64,000 nt of DNA from JACVRX01 sp963831385 (GCA_963831385.1 CAWHPW010000011.1:1-64000), one strand, 5' to 3'; counted from the stretch's first letter, positions 27,014 to 37,120 are shown. The notes: generated by a model not told the origin, from the sequence alone. Program-made: numbers and translations.

Positions 27014-27978
27014 CGAGCCGATGCCTTCTGCGCTTCGCCGTGTGTCCGGGTGGTCCTGCCTTTGTCGCGCAACCGGGCCATGCCGTCGGTGAGCACCGCG
27101 TGGTACACCTCGTCGGGGTCGAGCCGGCGCAGCTCCTCGGCCAGACAGTCCCGGTCGAGCCGCTTGGGCAGTGCAACCCGGCGCTCATCTCGGCCCGGCA
27201 CGGACAACGTCGCGTTGTCATCGCCCGGACGGTCCAGCTCCAGCGGTCCCGACCGGCGGTCGAGGCGGACGTTGACGACACCGTCGACTCCGCTTGCCTT
27301 TGCCCGGGTCACCGGAACCCGAAGTGACAGCGCCAGCCAGGCTGCGAGCAGGTCCGCGCTCGGGCTCTCCGATGCGCCGGTGACCCGCGCCGTTGTGACC
27401 CGTTCGAACGGTGGCTGGTCCAGCGCGGCTGCCAGCAGGGCACGCCAGCCAGTCACTCGGCTCCAGGCGAGGTCGGTGTCACCCGGCTGGTAGGACTCGG
27501 CCCGCGCGACGAGCGCCGCACCCGGACGCTTGGCCGCCGCCGCGTCGGTGATTCGCCGGTTCGCGAGCCGCCCTACCGGATCGTCGGCAGGAACGGCCGG
27601 CGCAGCGGCAGGCCACCAGGCCACGACCGGCGCATCCGGCAGCAGCAGCGGGAGCACGACGGACTCCGGATGGGCGGTGAGCGCGCCAAACGTCCGCAAG
27701 ACGACGACCTCGCTGGCCCCGGCGTCACCCCCGACTCGGATCTGGGCATCCAACCGGGCAGCTCCGCGGGCAGACTCCTGTGCCACGACGAGAATTCGGC
27801 AGGGATGCTCGTGGCTGGCATGGTTCGCCGACTCGATCGCGGGCTCGGCGCTGGCCTCGTCGACCACCAGCACCAGGGTGAGCACCCTGCCGAGAGCGAC
27901 CGCCCCGTGCGTCTCGCGTAGGTCCACCATGCGCTTGGCAATCTTGTACGCCGTGGTCGACGGCAGGTCGATGATCAT
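27010..27978 (-). CDS. opcA: Glucose-6-phosphate dehydrogenase assembly protein OpcA
   Basis: 322 aa. OpcA activates or assembles Zwf in cyanobacteria and actinobacteria. The start MIIDLPSTTAYKIAKRMVDLRET and the central PLLLPDAPVVAWWPAAAP are typical. ATG 27978 overlaps the zwf stop (ATGA); the longer open frame upstream is anti-sense to zwf coding and not used. Confidence 0.95.
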   Translation of the reverse strand: MIIDLPSTTAYKIAKRMVDLRETHGAVALGRVLTLVLVVDEASAEPAIESANHASHEHPCRILVVAQESARGAARLDAQIRVGGDAGASEVVVLRTFGALTAHPESVVLPLLLPDAPVVAWWPAAAPAVPADDPVGRLANRRITDAAAAKRPGAALVARAESYQPGDTDLAWSRVTGWRALLAAALDQPPFERVTTARVTGASESPSADLLAAWLALSLRVPVTRAKASGVDGVVNVRLDRRSGPLELDRPGDDNATLSVPGRDERRVALPKRLDRDCLAEELRRLDPDEVYHAVLTDGMARLRDKGRTTRTHGEAQKASAR

Positions 27979-29513
27979 GGCCGCCGCCAAACCCGACCGT
28001 CCCGAGCCAGCATCTCCGTGGCCGAGACCGGCCCCCACGAGCCAGATGTGTACGGCTCGGGTTTGCCGTACCGGGCCCAGTACCGTTCGATCGGGTCGAG
28101 GATCTGCCAGGACAGCTCGACCTCCTCGTGCCGCGGGAACAGCGGCGGGTCGCCGAGCAGCACGTCGAGGATGAGGCGCTCGTAGGCCTCCGGGCTGTCT
28201 TCGGTGAACGAGTGCCCGTAGCCAAAGTCCATCGTGACGTCGCGAACCTCCATCGCCGTCCCCGGCACCTTGGATCCGAATCTCATCGTCACGCCCTCGT
28301 CCGGCTGCACCCGCACGACCAATGCGTTCTCTCCGAGTTCCTCGGTCGCGGTCGACTCGAACGGCAGATGCGGAGCGCGTTCGAATACCACGGCCACCTC
28401 GGTGACCCGGCGGCCGAGCCGCTTGCCGGTGCGCAGGTAGAAGGGGACCCCGGCCCATCGCCGGGTGTCGATATCGAGACGGATAGCTGCGTACGTCTCG
28501 GTGCGAGAATCGGCCGGAATCCCCTCTTCCTGCAGAAATCCGGCGACCTTGACTCCACCCGCCCAGCCTTCGGAGTACTGACCGCGCGCAGTGTGCCGGC
28601 CCAGGTCCGGCGGCAGCCGGACCGCGGAGAGAACCTTCTCCTTCTCCGCCCGCAGGTCCGAGGCGTCGAACGAGACCGGTTCCTCCATCCCGACCAGCGC
28701 GAGCAGCTGAAGCAGGTGGTTCTGGATCACGTCCCGCGCCGCCCCGATGCCGTCGTAATATCCGGCCCGGCTCCCGATGCCGACGTCTTCCGCCATTGTG
28801 ATCTGCACGTGATCGACGAAATGCGCATTCCAGATCGGCTCGAACAGCTGGTTCGCGAACCGCAACGCCATGATGTTCTGCACAGTCTCTTTGCCGAGAT
28901 AGTGGTCGATGCGGAAGATCGCATCCGGCGGAAAGATCGACTCGACGGTGTTGTTGAGGTCACGGGCGCTGGCCAAGTCGTGCCCGAACGGCTTCTCGAT
29001 CACCACTCGACGCCACTGGTCCGGGTTGTCGGGCTCAGCCAGCCCCGAGCGCGCGAGCTGCTTGCACACGACGCCGAAGAACTTGGGTGGGATCGACAGG
29101 TAGAACGCGTAGTTGCCACCGGTGCCCTGTTGCTCGTCGAGGGAACGAACCGTCTCGGCCAGCCGGTCGAATGCGTCGTCGTCGGAGAACTCACCGGGCA
29201 CGAACCGAAAACCTTGTGACAGCTGCCGCCACGTCGCCTCTCGAAACGGAGTCCGCGCGTATTGACGGACTGCGTCGTGAACCTCCCTGCCGAAGTCCTG
29301 GTCGGCCCAGTCGCGGCGGGCGAAACCCACGAGCGAGAACCCCGGTGGCAGCAGTCCGCGGTTGGCCAAGTCATAGACCGCCGGCATGAGCTTCTTTCGC
29401 GACAGGTCGCCAGTGACGCCGAAGATCACCAGACTGCACGGGCCGGCAATGCGGGGCAGCCGCTTGTCCTGCGGATCCCGAAGCGGGTTCTTCGGGCGAC
29501 TGTCTGTCGTCAC
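27975..29513 (-). CDS. zwf: Glucose-6-phosphate 1-dehydrogenase
   Basis: 512 aa; first oxidative step of the pentose phosphate pathway. The coenzyme loop is VIFGVTGDLSRKKLMP; the substrate site is FRIDHYLGKETVQN; EKPFGHD is also present. Start GTG overlaps the end of pgi (GTGA). Length is normal. Confidence 0.98.
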   Translation of the reverse strand: MTTDSRPKNPLRDPQDKRLPRIAGPCSLVIFGVTGDLSRKKLMPAVYDLANRGLLPPGFSLVGFARRDWADQDFGREVHDAVRQYARTPFREATWRQLSQGFRFVPGEFSDDDAFDRLAETVRSLDEQQGTGGNYAFYLSIPPKFFGVVCKQLARSGLAEPDNPDQWRRVVIEKPFGHDLASARDLNNTVESIFPPDAIFRIDHYLGKETVQNIMALRFANQLFEPIWNAHFVDHVQITMAEDVGIGSRAGYYDGIGAARDVIQNHLLQLLALVGMEEPVSFDASDLRAEKEKVLSAVRLPPDLGRHTARGQYSEGWAGGVKVAGFLQEEGIPADSRTETYAAIRLDIDTRRWAGVPFYLRTGKRLGRRVTEVAVVFERAPHLPFESTATEELGENALVVRVQPDEGVTMRFGSKVPGTAMEVRDVTMDFGYGHSFTEDSPEAYERLILDVLLGDPPLFPRHEEVELSWQILDPIERYWARYGKPEPYTSGSWGPVSATEMLARDGRVWRRP

Positions 29514-31093
29514 CGCAGAACCTCGAGCAGACGGGACCGGCCCGCCGCCCGGTCCGTCAGGTGCAGGCGCAGGACCGGCCGGTTCTGGTCGACCAGGACC
29601 TGAGCATCACCGGCTGCCTGGGCGGTGATCAGCTCTCCGAACGTGAATGGCCGATCAGGTATGGCAAGGTCGTCTTCAACCGCACCGGTCACCTGCAGGA
29701 ACACGCCGGTCGGCGGTCCGCCCTTGTGGTACTGCCCGGTCGAGTGCAGGAATCGAGGTCCCCAGCCGAAGGTCACCGGCCGCTCGGTGCGCATCGCCAG
29801 CGGCCGTCGAACATCGGCCAGTGCCGCGTCGGCGCCCTCTCGGTCCAGATACGCCATCACCGCCAGATAGCCGTCGGCGGGTAGCCGCGACAGCAACGCC
29901 GCGACGGCCGTCGGCAGCGAATCCGCACCATCCAGCAGTTCGGCCGGCCCACGTATCTCGACCGGGCCGTCTACGTAGGCGGCAGGCTCTGCCTCCGGCC
30001 GGCCGTCGAGAAGGCCGCGAGTTGCCTTCTTGGCGCTCTCTACGTCGGGTTGGTCGAACGGGTTGATCCCGATCACCCGGCCGGCCACTGCCGTGGCGTA
30101 CTCCCACAGCAGGAACTGGGCACCCAGCGGTCCGCTCACGCTGACGCCGCCGTCGGGTGGCGCCGGGCCGAGCACAGCCGGCAGCACGTCCGATGCCGGC
30201 CACAGCATCTCCGGCTCGTCGATCCCGGCGAGCGCGATCGGCAGCACACCAGTACCGCCCTTGCCCGTCGACTCGGCGATCAGCTGCTCTGCCCAGTCGG
30301 CAAAGCCGACGATCCCGGAGCCGGCGTCGCCGATGGCTACCTTGTCCCGGCCCGCGGAGACGCCACCACCGAGAGCTGCGCCGAGAACGAGCGCAGGGTT
30401 GTTCGTGTCGTCAGCGGACAGCGCCGGCGCCGCCGACGCCGCCTCGTCGAGCAACGCCGACACGTCGACCCCCGCAAGCGCGGAGGGCACGAGGCCGAAT
30501 GCCGTCAGTGCCGAATAGCGGCCACCGACGCTCGGATCGGCGAGGAACACGCGCCGGTAGCCTGCGGCTGTCGCGAGCTCGGCCAGCCCGGAGCCGGGAT
30601 CGGTCACGGCCACCATCCGCGGTCCGGGTTCGACTCCCGCCGCGGCGAAGGCGGCTTCGAACACGCGGCGCTGGCTGTCGGTCTCCACCGTCGATCCGGA
30701 CTTGCTGGACACCACGACGACCGTGCGGTCGAGGCGGTCCTCGATTGCGGCCCTGATCCGCGCGGGATCCGTGGTGTCGAGAACGGTCAGCTCGACGCCA
30801 GCGGTACGGGTGATGACTTCAGGTGCCAGCGAAGACCCACCCATGCCGCAGAGCACGATCCGGTCGAGTCCCTCAGCCCGCAAGTCGGCCTGCAGCGCCT
30901 CGATCTCGGCGAGCAGTGGCCGGGATGTCTCGTGCAGCCGTACCCAGCCGAGGCGGACTGCGGCCTCTTCCTGCGCGGCTCCTCCCCACAAGCTCGCATC
31001 GGCGGTCGCCAGCCGCGATGCGACCCGATCGGCCACCAGGTCGCCGATGACGGCCTGGTCTGTGACCTTGGTCGAAACCGCAAGCCCGGCCAT
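29510..31093 (-). CDS. pgi: Glucose-6-phosphate isomerase
   Basis: 527 aa of the actinobacterial type that sits in this operon. CGMGGSSLAPEVI and VVSSKSGSTVET bind the sugar phosphate; GTGVLPIALAG and WEYATAVAGRVIGINPFDQPDVE lie in the second SIS domain. ATG 31093 overlaps the tal stop. It links glycolysis with the pentose phosphate genes around it. Confidence 0.95.
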   Translation of the reverse strand: MAGLAVSTKVTDQAVIGDLVADRVASRLATADASLWGGAAQEEAAVRLGWVRLHETSRPLLAEIEALQADLRAEGLDRIVLCGMGGSSLAPEVITRTAGVELTVLDTTDPARIRAAIEDRLDRTVVVVSSKSGSTVETDSQRRVFEAAFAAAGVEPGPRMVAVTDPGSGLAELATAAGYRRVFLADPSVGGRYSALTAFGLVPSALAGVDVSALLDEAASAAPALSADDTNNPALVLGAALGGGVSAGRDKVAIGDAGSGIVGFADWAEQLIAESTGKGGTGVLPIALAGIDEPEMLWPASDVLPAVLGPAPPDGGVSVSGPLGAQFLLWEYATAVAGRVIGINPFDQPDVESAKKATRGLLDGRPEAEPAAYVDGPVEIRGPAELLDGADSLPTAVAALLSRLPADGYLAVMAYLDREGADAALADVRRPLAMRTERPVTFGWGPRFLHSTGQYHKGGPPTGVFLQVTGAVEDDLAIPDRPFTFGELITAQAAGDAQVLVDQNRPVLRLHLTDRAAGRSRLLEVLR

Positions 31094-32223
31094 CACCGAC
31101 CGGCCTGCAGCGTGGCCTCGACGGTGCTGTACAGATCGGCCCAGCTGGTCTCGAACTTCTCGACCCCCTCCTCCTCCAGGACGCGGCCCACGTCGGCCAG
31201 GTCGACGCCCACCCGCTCGAGCTGGTCGAAGAGTGCGCTGGCCAGTTGGTAGGAGCCGCGAATGGTGTCGCCGCGGATCTCGCCGTGGTCGGCCACGGCG
31301 TCCAACGTGGCCTCCGGCATCGTGTTGACGGTCTCCGGCGCAACCAGTTCGGTGACGTAGAGAGTGTCGGGGTAGTCGGGGTTCTTCGTACCGGTCGACG
31401 CCCACAGCGGCCGCTGCCGCGTGCCGCCGGCCTTCTCCAACCGCTGCCAGCGCTGCGAGGAGACCAACTCTTCGTAGGCCTGGTAGGCCAGCCGGGCATT
31501 CGCGACGGCCGCCTTGCCGCGCAGTGCTAGCGCCTCGTCAGTGCCGATCGAGTCGAGCCGCTTGTCGACCTCGGTGTCCACCCTGCTGACGAAGAACGAC
31601 GCCACCGACCTGATGCCGGAGAGGGAGCCGCCCGCGTCGAGCCGTCGCTCCAGACCCGATGCGTATGCGTCCATGACCCCGCGGTAGCGCTCGACGGTGA
31701 AGATCAGCGTGACATTGACGCTGATCCCGTCGGCGATGGCCGCTGTGATCGCGGGCAGCCCGGCGACCGTCGCCGGGATCTTGATGTACAGATTGGGCCG
31801 ATCGACCTCCTCCCACAGATCGTGCGCCTGGTCGATCGTCTCCTGCGTCTCGTGTGCCAACCGGGGATCGACCTCGATCGAGACCCGGCCGTCCAGTCCG
31901 CCGGTCCGTTCCGCTACCGGCGCGAGTAGGTCGCAGGCCGCCCGGACGTCGTCGGTGGTCATGTCGTAAATGGCGGCCTCTGCATCCGAGCCCTGCTCCG
32001 CGTGCATGCGCAACTGGTCGTCGTATGTACTGCTCTTCGTGATCGCAGTCTGGAAGATGGTCGGGTTACTCGTCACGCCGACGACGTAACACTTGTCGAC
32101 CAGCCGTTGCAGTGTGCCGGTGTCGAGCCGGTCGCGGGACAAGTCGTCGAGCCAGATCGCCACACCCTGGTCAGTGAGCTGGCGAAGTCGGTCGGTGTCG
32201 CGGATGGTCGATGTGTTCGTCAT
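31093..32223 (-). CDS. tal: Transaldolase
   Basis: 376 aa, the long bacterial type. Shows GVTSNPTIFQTAI at the start, the Schiff-base lysine in LYIKIPAT, and ISVNVTLIFTVERY. ATG 32223 is preceded by GGGAGGA; open sequence further upstream lies in tkt. Non-oxidative pentose phosphate enzyme, second in the operon. Confidence 0.96.
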   Translation of the reverse strand: MTNTSTIRDTDRLRQLTDQGVAIWLDDLSRDRLDTGTLQRLVDKCYVVGVTSNPTIFQTAITKSSTYDDQLRMHAEQGSDAEAAIYDMTTDDVRAACDLLAPVAERTGGLDGRVSIEVDPRLAHETQETIDQAHDLWEEVDRPNLYIKIPATVAGLPAITAAIADGISVNVTLIFTVERYRGVMDAYASGLERRLDAGGSLSGIRSVASFFVSRVDTEVDKRLDSIGTDEALALRGKAAVANARLAYQAYEELVSSQRWQRLEKAGGTRQRPLWASTGTKNPDYPDTLYVTELVAPETVNTMPEATLDAVADHGEIRGDTIRGSYQLASALFDQLERVGVDLADVGRVLEEEGVEKFETSWADLYSTVEATLQAGR

Positions 32224-32248
32224 GGCTGTCCTCCCGACGGTGGACTGG

Positions 32249-34363
32249 TCAACCGGCGGCAGCCGCAATGGACTCCTTGGCGGCTGTAGCAACGGCTTCT
32301 GCAGTGATGCCGAACTCGCTGAACAGGGTCTTGTAATCGGCCGACGCCCCGAAGTGCTCGAGGCTGATCGACCGCCCGGCGTCGCCGACCAGCTCGCGCC
32401 AGCCCTGCGCGACTGCCGCTTCGACCGACACCCGGGCTCGCACGGTCGGCGGGAGCACGTCGTCGCGGTATCGCTGGTCCTCACGGAGGAACCATTCACG
32501 ACAGGGCATCGACACCACCCGGGCTGAGACGCCCTCAGCGGCAAGCAGGTCACGCGCAGCCACCGCCAATTGCACCTCTGAGCCGGTTGCGATGAGCACG
32601 ACGTCGGGGTGACCGTCCTCGGAGTCGAGGAGCACGTATGCGCCGCGCGCCACGCCGTCGGCGGACGCGAAACCATCCGCTCCCCGTGGAAAGGTCGGGA
32701 CGTTCTGCCGGGTCAAACACATCCCGGCTGGTCGCGGCCGGGTCGCGTGATGTTCCAGGACGGTCCGCCAGGCGACCGCCGTCTCGTTGGCATCTGCGGG
32801 TCGGACGACGTCCAGCCCGGGGATCGCGCGCAACGCGGCCAGGTGCTCGACCGGCTGATGGGTCGGCCCGTCCTCGCCCAGCCCGATCGAGTCGTGGGTC
32901 CAGACATAGGTGACCGGCAGGCCCATGATGGCCGCCAGGCGCACCGCCGGCCGCATGTAGTCGCTGAACACCAGGAACGTCCCGCCGTACGGGCGGGTCA
33001 GCCCGTGCAACGCGATGCCGTTGAGAATCGATCCCATCCCGTGCTCGCGAATGCCGAAGTGCAGGACCCGGCCGTACCAGTCGCCTTCAAACTCCTTGCT
33101 GGACCGGTCCGGCGGCAAGAACGACAACTCGCCGTCGGGCGTGGTGTTGTTGCTGCCGGCCAGGTCAGCCGAGCCGCCCCACAGTTCGGGAAGCACCGGT
33201 GCCAGGGCGGTGAGCACCTCACCGGACGCCTTGCGGGTGGCGACGTCCTTGCCGGGGGGGAACGTCGGCAGGGCGTCGACCCAGCCGCTCGGCAGGGCCG
33301 ATTTCGCCAGCCGGTCGAGCAGCTCTGCCTGATCCGGATTGGCCTCTTGCCAGGCCGTGAACCGCACGACCCAGGCCTTGTGCAGCGCGGCTCCGCGATC
33401 GCGGACAGCGAGCGCGTGCTCGCGGACGTCGTCGCTGACGGCAAAGGTCTGCTCGGGGTCGAGGCCGAGCAGCTTCTTGGTCGCGGCAACCTCGTCCGCT
33501 CCGAGCGCCGAGCCGTGTGCGGTTCCGGTGTTCTGCTTGGTGGGCGCTGGCCATCCGATGATCGTCCGCAGCGCGATGAACGAGGGCCGTTCGGTCTCGT
33601 TCCGGGCCGCTTGGAACGCGGCATAGAGAGCTTCGACGTCCTCGTGGTACGGCCCTTCGCGGTTGCTGCCTCCCACCCAGTCGACCCTCTGCACATGCCA
33701 GCCGTAGGCCTCGTACCGCGCCGGGACATCTTCGGAGAACGCGACCCGGGTGTCGTCCTCGATCGAGATCTGGTTGTCGTCCCAGAGCAGCACCAGGTTG
33801 CCCAGCCGCTGCGTGCCTGCGAGCGACGAGGTTTCGCCCGACACACCCTCCTGCAGGTCGCCGTCCGAGGCGATGCACCAGATCGTGTGGTCGAACACAC
33901 TCTCGCCGGGAGCGGTGTCCGGATCGAGCAGCCCGCGGGTGCGTCGGGCGGCCATCGCCATCCCGACGGCGTTTCCGACCCCCTGGCCGAGTGGGCCGGT
34001 CGTTGTCTCCACACCGGGCGTGTGATGCACCTCCGGATGCCCAGGGGTGATGGAACCCCAGGTACGGAGCGCGGCCAGGTCCTCGAGGGCCATCGGGTAG
34101 CCGGACAAGTAGAGCTGGATGTAGAGCGTCAGGCTCGAATGGCCGGCTGAGAGGACGAACCGGTCCCTGCCCAGCCAACTCGGATCGCCCGGGTCGTGCC
34201 GGAGGAGCCGCTGGAAGAGCAGGTAAGCGGCCGGCGCGAGACTCATCGCAGTACCGGGGTGTCCGTTGCCGACCTTCTCGACTGCGTCCATCGCGAGGAC
34301 CCGGACGGTGTCCACGGCCCGCTTGTCGAGATCGGTCCAGTCCAGGGCACTCTGCTCGGTCAC
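32249..34363 (-). CDS. tkt: Transketolase
   Basis: 704 aa; transfers two-carbon units using thiamine diphosphate. GNGHPGTAMSLAP opens the protein, CIASDGDLQEGVSGE with WDDNQISIEDDT is the cofactor motif, and THDSIGLGEDGPTHQPVEHLA the pyrimidine domain. GTG start with GAGAGGAG upstream. First gene of the six-gene operon, divergent from ctaB. Confidence 0.97.
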   Translation of the reverse strand: MTEQSALDWTDLDKRAVDTVRVLAMDAVEKVGNGHPGTAMSLAPAAYLLFQRLLRHDPGDPSWLGRDRFVLSAGHSSLTLYIQLYLSGYPMALEDLAALRTWGSITPGHPEVHHTPGVETTTGPLGQGVGNAVGMAMAARRTRGLLDPDTAPGESVFDHTIWCIASDGDLQEGVSGETSSLAGTQRLGNLVLLWDDNQISIEDDTRVAFSEDVPARYEAYGWHVQRVDWVGGSNREGPYHEDVEALYAAFQAARNETERPSFIALRTIIGWPAPTKQNTGTAHGSALGADEVAATKKLLGLDPEQTFAVSDDVREHALAVRDRGAALHKAWVVRFTAWQEANPDQAELLDRLAKSALPSGWVDALPTFPPGKDVATRKASGEVLTALAPVLPELWGGSADLAGSNNTTPDGELSFLPPDRSSKEFEGDWYGRVLHFGIREHGMGSILNGIALHGLTRPYGGTFLVFSDYMRPAVRLAAIMGLPVTYVWTHDSIGLGEDGPTHQPVEHLAALRAIPGLDVVRPADANETAVAWRTVLEHHATRPRPAGMCLTRQNVPTFPRGADGFASADGVARGAYVLLDSEDGHPDVVLIATGSEVQLAVAARDLLAAEGVSARVVSMPCREWFLREDQRYRDDVLPPTVRARVSVEAAVAQGWRELVGDAGRSISLEHFGASADYKTLFSEFGITAEAVATAAKESIAAAAG

Positions 34364-34494
34364 CGGGATCGGGCTCCTCTCGGCCGACGGCCTGGGGAAA
34401 CGGGCCTCGTCGACATGCTGATGTGGCCCTGAGCGAGCCTACCCATCAGGCGGCGGAGCACGCGTGCTGTCGCTGTTCGGCGGCCGCGTATCGG

Positions 34495-34500
34495 TAGACT
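34495..34500 (+). promoter_or_regulatory. Possible -10 box (TAGACT) of ctaB
   Basis: TAGACT lies 59 bases before GTG 34560, in the 196-base gap between divergent tkt and ctaB. GAGAGAGG near the start can serve as ribosome site. The -35 is weak. Confidence 0.3.
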
Positions 34501-34559
34501 CGCGTGGTCCCGCGCAGCTGCGTCGGGTCGCGCCACCCGCGGCACGAGAGAGGTAGGTC

Positions 34560-35498
34560 GTGACGACCGTCGAGCCGCACCGTGTTTCGGACGTGCGACC
34601 TCGGCCGAGCTCGTGGAGTGCCTCCTGCGCGGCCTACCTGTCGTTGATGAAACTGCGGGTCGTCGAGCTGTTGCTGGTGACGACCCTCCCGGCCATGGTC
34701 CTCGCCGAGCGCGGTGTCCCCCCGGTCGGGCTCGTCGTGGTCACGTTGTTGGCCGGCACGCTGGCCGCCGGCAGTGCCCATGCGTTCAACCAGGTACTCG
34801 AACGCGATATCGATGCCGTGATGCGACGCACGCACCGGCGGCCCGTTGCCACAGCTGTCATCTCACCGGTCGCCGGCACGGTGTTTGCCGTCGTGCTTCT
34901 CATCGCGGCGGTGCTCCTGATGCTCGCTTTCGTCAACCCGCTCGCCGCAGCGCTGATCATCGTCGCGAATGTCTTCTACGTCGTGGTCTACACCGTGCTG
35001 CTCAAGCGCAGGACGTCACAGAACATCGTCTGGGGTGGGGTCGCGGGCTGCCTGCCGACGCTGATCGGCTGGGCTGCGGTCACCGGCAGCCTGGCCTGGC
35101 AGCCAGTGCTGCTGTTCCTGATCGTGTTCTTCTGGACCCCGCCGCACTACTGGCCGCTCGCGATGCGCTTTCGCGAGGACTATGCCCGCGCAGGCGTTCC
35201 CATGCTGCCCGTCGTAGCCCCGCCCGCGACTGTTGCTCGGCAGATCCTCGGCTATTCCTGGGCGATGGCCGTGACGACCCTGGTGCTCTGGCGCGTCGCC
35301 GACCTCGGCTGGTTGTACGGCACCTTCGCGATTCTCGCCGGCGGTTGGTTTCTTGCGGAGGCGCACCGGCTGTACCGACTGGCCAAGCGCGATGCCAGCG
35401 GTGCCGAATTGCGGTCGATGCGGCTCTTCCACGGCTCGATCACCTACCTCACGATCGTGTTCGCAGCAGTGGCCATCGACGTGCTTCTGCTGAGCTAG
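34560..35498 (+). CDS. ctaB: Protoheme IX farnesyltransferase (heme O synthase)
   Basis: 312 aa integral membrane prenyltransferase. The first aspartate-rich site is NQVLERDIDAVMRRTHRRP, the second lies in WTPPHYWPLAMRFREDYARAGVPML. Eight or nine helices are apparent. It makes heme O from heme b; ctaA downstream on the other strand converts it to heme A for cytochrome aa3. Confidence 0.96.
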   Translation: MTTVEPHRVSDVRPRPSSWSASCAAYLSLMKLRVVELLLVTTLPAMVLAERGVPPVGLVVVTLLAGTLAAGSAHAFNQVLERDIDAVMRRTHRRPVATAVISPVAGTVFAVVLLIAAVLLMLAFVNPLAAALIIVANVFYVVVYTVLLKRRTSQNIVWGGVAGCLPTLIGWAAVTGSLAWQPVLLFLIVFFWTPPHYWPLAMRFREDYARAGVPMLPVVAPPATVARQILGYSWAMAVTTLVLWRVADLGWLYGTFAILAGGWFLAEAHRLYRLAKRDASGAELRSMRLFHGSITYLTIVFAAVAIDVLLLS

Positions 35499-35509
35499 CG
35501 GCGCCGCGG

Positions 35510-36148
35510 GTGCGGGACCGACTGCTTGGAGTCGCCGGCGTCGCGGTAGTCGCCGGAGCTGCGGCGTGGGCCTTCGCCGGCGCAGCGAGCGCTCCAATCG
35601 TCACACTGGTCGTGATCGGGCTCGTGTTGACTCTTGCCGACGCTGCGCTGTGGCGTGCGACTGGCGACGGGTCGGATCTCGACGTGCCGCCAGGGCGCCA
35701 GCTGCCTGACCAGCCGTGGGGAGCCCTGGTCGTTGTCGCGGCGGCGGTGGGCGTCATGGCCACGTTCACCGTGCAGGCAGGTCCGGCTGCCGTAGTCACG
35801 GCCCTGGTCGGTGCCGTGGCTCTCGCCGGGTCGTTTCATCGGCCCGGTGGCCGCACGCTTGCGAACGGCCAGGTGCGGACCGCACGACGACTTCGCGCGT
35901 TCGCGCGAGCACATGGCCTCGAGGCTGGGCAGCACGTCGAGGGTTATCTCACCGCGCTGGGCGAGCCCGGCGCTCGGCTGCTCGTAGTCGCCCCGGATGG
36001 GGCGTGGGCCGATGTCATGCTGGGTGAGGATGCCGCCGAGGTCGCGGCGCTGGCACGAGTCGAGTTACGAAGGCCCGACGACTCGGTCGCTGCGCAGCGG
36101 CTGCGGATCGGCCCACGGTCATGGACGCGGATGACGGATTCGTGGTGA
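35510..36148 (+). CDS. Unknown membrane protein between ctaB and ctaA
   Basis: 212 aa. Two hydrophobic hairpins (about 5-47 and 68-110) are followed by a soluble C-terminal domain of about 95 residues with no cysteine and no motif I recognise. GTG 35510 lies 11 bases after ctaB and is probably co-transcribed with it. The last 30 bases overlap the end of ctaA on the other strand. A role near cytochrome oxidase is suggested only by place. Confidence 0.65.
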   Translation: MRDRLLGVAGVAVVAGAAAWAFAGAASAPIVTLVVIGLVLTLADAALWRATGDGSDLDVPPGRQLPDQPWGALVVVAAAVGVMATFTVQAGPAAVVTALVGAVALAGSFHRPGGRTLANGQVRTARRLRAFARAHGLEAGQHVEGYLTALGEPGARLLVVAPDGAWADVMLGEDAAEVAALARVELRRPDDSVAAQRLRIGPRSWTRMTDSW

Positions 36149-37096
36149 GGGGGCTGGCTCCGGGAGCCAGCGGGCGGCAAACCACGCGTCGACGACTGCT
36201 GCCACCAGCAGCGCGGCGCCGAGCAGGTGCAGGCCCACCAAGAGCACCGGCAGGTCGAGCGCGTACTGGACGACCCCGACGAGAGCCTGGCCGATCTCCA
36301 CGCCGATGAGAATCGCCGCAGCCCGAGCAACCCGTCCGGGCGACCCCACCGCACGAGCGGCGAAGTAGAGGCCGACAGACAAGCCCAACAGCAGGCAGAC
36401 CGCATCGACATGCAGCTGCGCGACGGACTCGAGTTCCAGGCCGGTCCGGGGGGATTCGCGATCACCGGCATGTGGACCGCTGCCAGTCACCACCGTGCCG
36501 AGGTAGACGGCGATGAAACCGACGACCAGCGTCGTGGTCGCCAGGCGCTGCAACCACGGAGAGCCGATCTTGACCGGTGTGCTCCCGGCCGGCCGCTGAG
36601 ACCGGCGGACCAGAATCACGGCGACGGCGATCAGGGCAGCCGAGCACATGAAGTGCAGCATCACGACCCACGGGTTGAGCAGGGTCCAGACGGTGGTCAT
36701 GCCGATCAGCGCCTGCGCGGGGATGCCGAGCAGCAGCACGAACGCCGGAATCAGCAGGTCGCGCCGGGGCCGGGCGGAGCCCATCGTTCGCCAGATCGCG
36801 AGGAGCATCGCAGCAGCGATTGCCGCCAGGACGAAGGTGAGCAGCCGGTTGGCGAATTCGATGACGCCATGAACGCCCAGCTCCGCCGTGGGGACCAGCG
36901 ACTCGTCGGTGCATCGCGGAACCGTCGGGCATCCCAGGCCCGAGCCAGTCAGCCGGACCGCCCCGCCGGTGACGACGATCCCGATCTGAGACACGAGTGA
37001 CGCCACTGCCAGCCGGCGCACCGTCGGATCGGTCGGAGCCGGCACCCGGTCCCACGCCCGCCGGGCGGCCCCGGCCCGCGTCGAGGCGAGGGTCAC
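36119..37096 (-). CDS. ctaA: Heme A synthase (COX15/CtaA family)
   Basis: 325 aa, eight transmembrane helices. Conserved points: VTGGAVRLTGSGLGCPTVPRC with the cysteine pair, GVIEFANRLLTF with a heme-ligand region, MLHFMCSAALIA and LHVDAVCLLLG with histidine ligands. GTG 37096 has a TAGGAT -10 six bases upstream, so it is probably leaderless. Confidence 0.94.
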   Translation of the reverse strand: MTLASTRAGAARRAWDRVPAPTDPTVRRLAVASLVSQIGIVVTGGAVRLTGSGLGCPTVPRCTDESLVPTAELGVHGVIEFANRLLTFVLAAIAAAMLLAIWRTMGSARPRRDLLIPAFVLLLGIPAQALIGMTTVWTLLNPWVVMLHFMCSAALIAVAVILVRRSQRPAGSTPVKIGSPWLQRLATTTLVVGFIAVYLGTVVTGSGPHAGDRESPRTGLELESVAQLHVDAVCLLLGLSVGLYFAARAVGSPGRVARAAAILIGVEIGQALVGVVQYALDLPVLLVGLHLLGAALLVAAVVDAWFAARWLPEPAPSPRIRHPRP

Positions 37097-37102
37097 CCAG
37101 AC

Positions 37103-37108
37103 ATCCTA
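37103..37108 (-). promoter_or_regulatory. -10 box (TAGGAT) of ctaA
   Basis: On the minus strand TAGGAT ends six bases before the ctaA GTG, predicting a leaderless transcript. Confidence 0.4.
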
Positions 37109-37120
37109 GGGTTGGGGTCG

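Noticed and set aside
34613..35509. Long plus-strand frame overlapping ctaB before the unknown membrane protein
   Set aside because: The part inside ctaB has low-complexity Arg/Ala-rich translation. Only the part after GTG 35510 reads as a protein.
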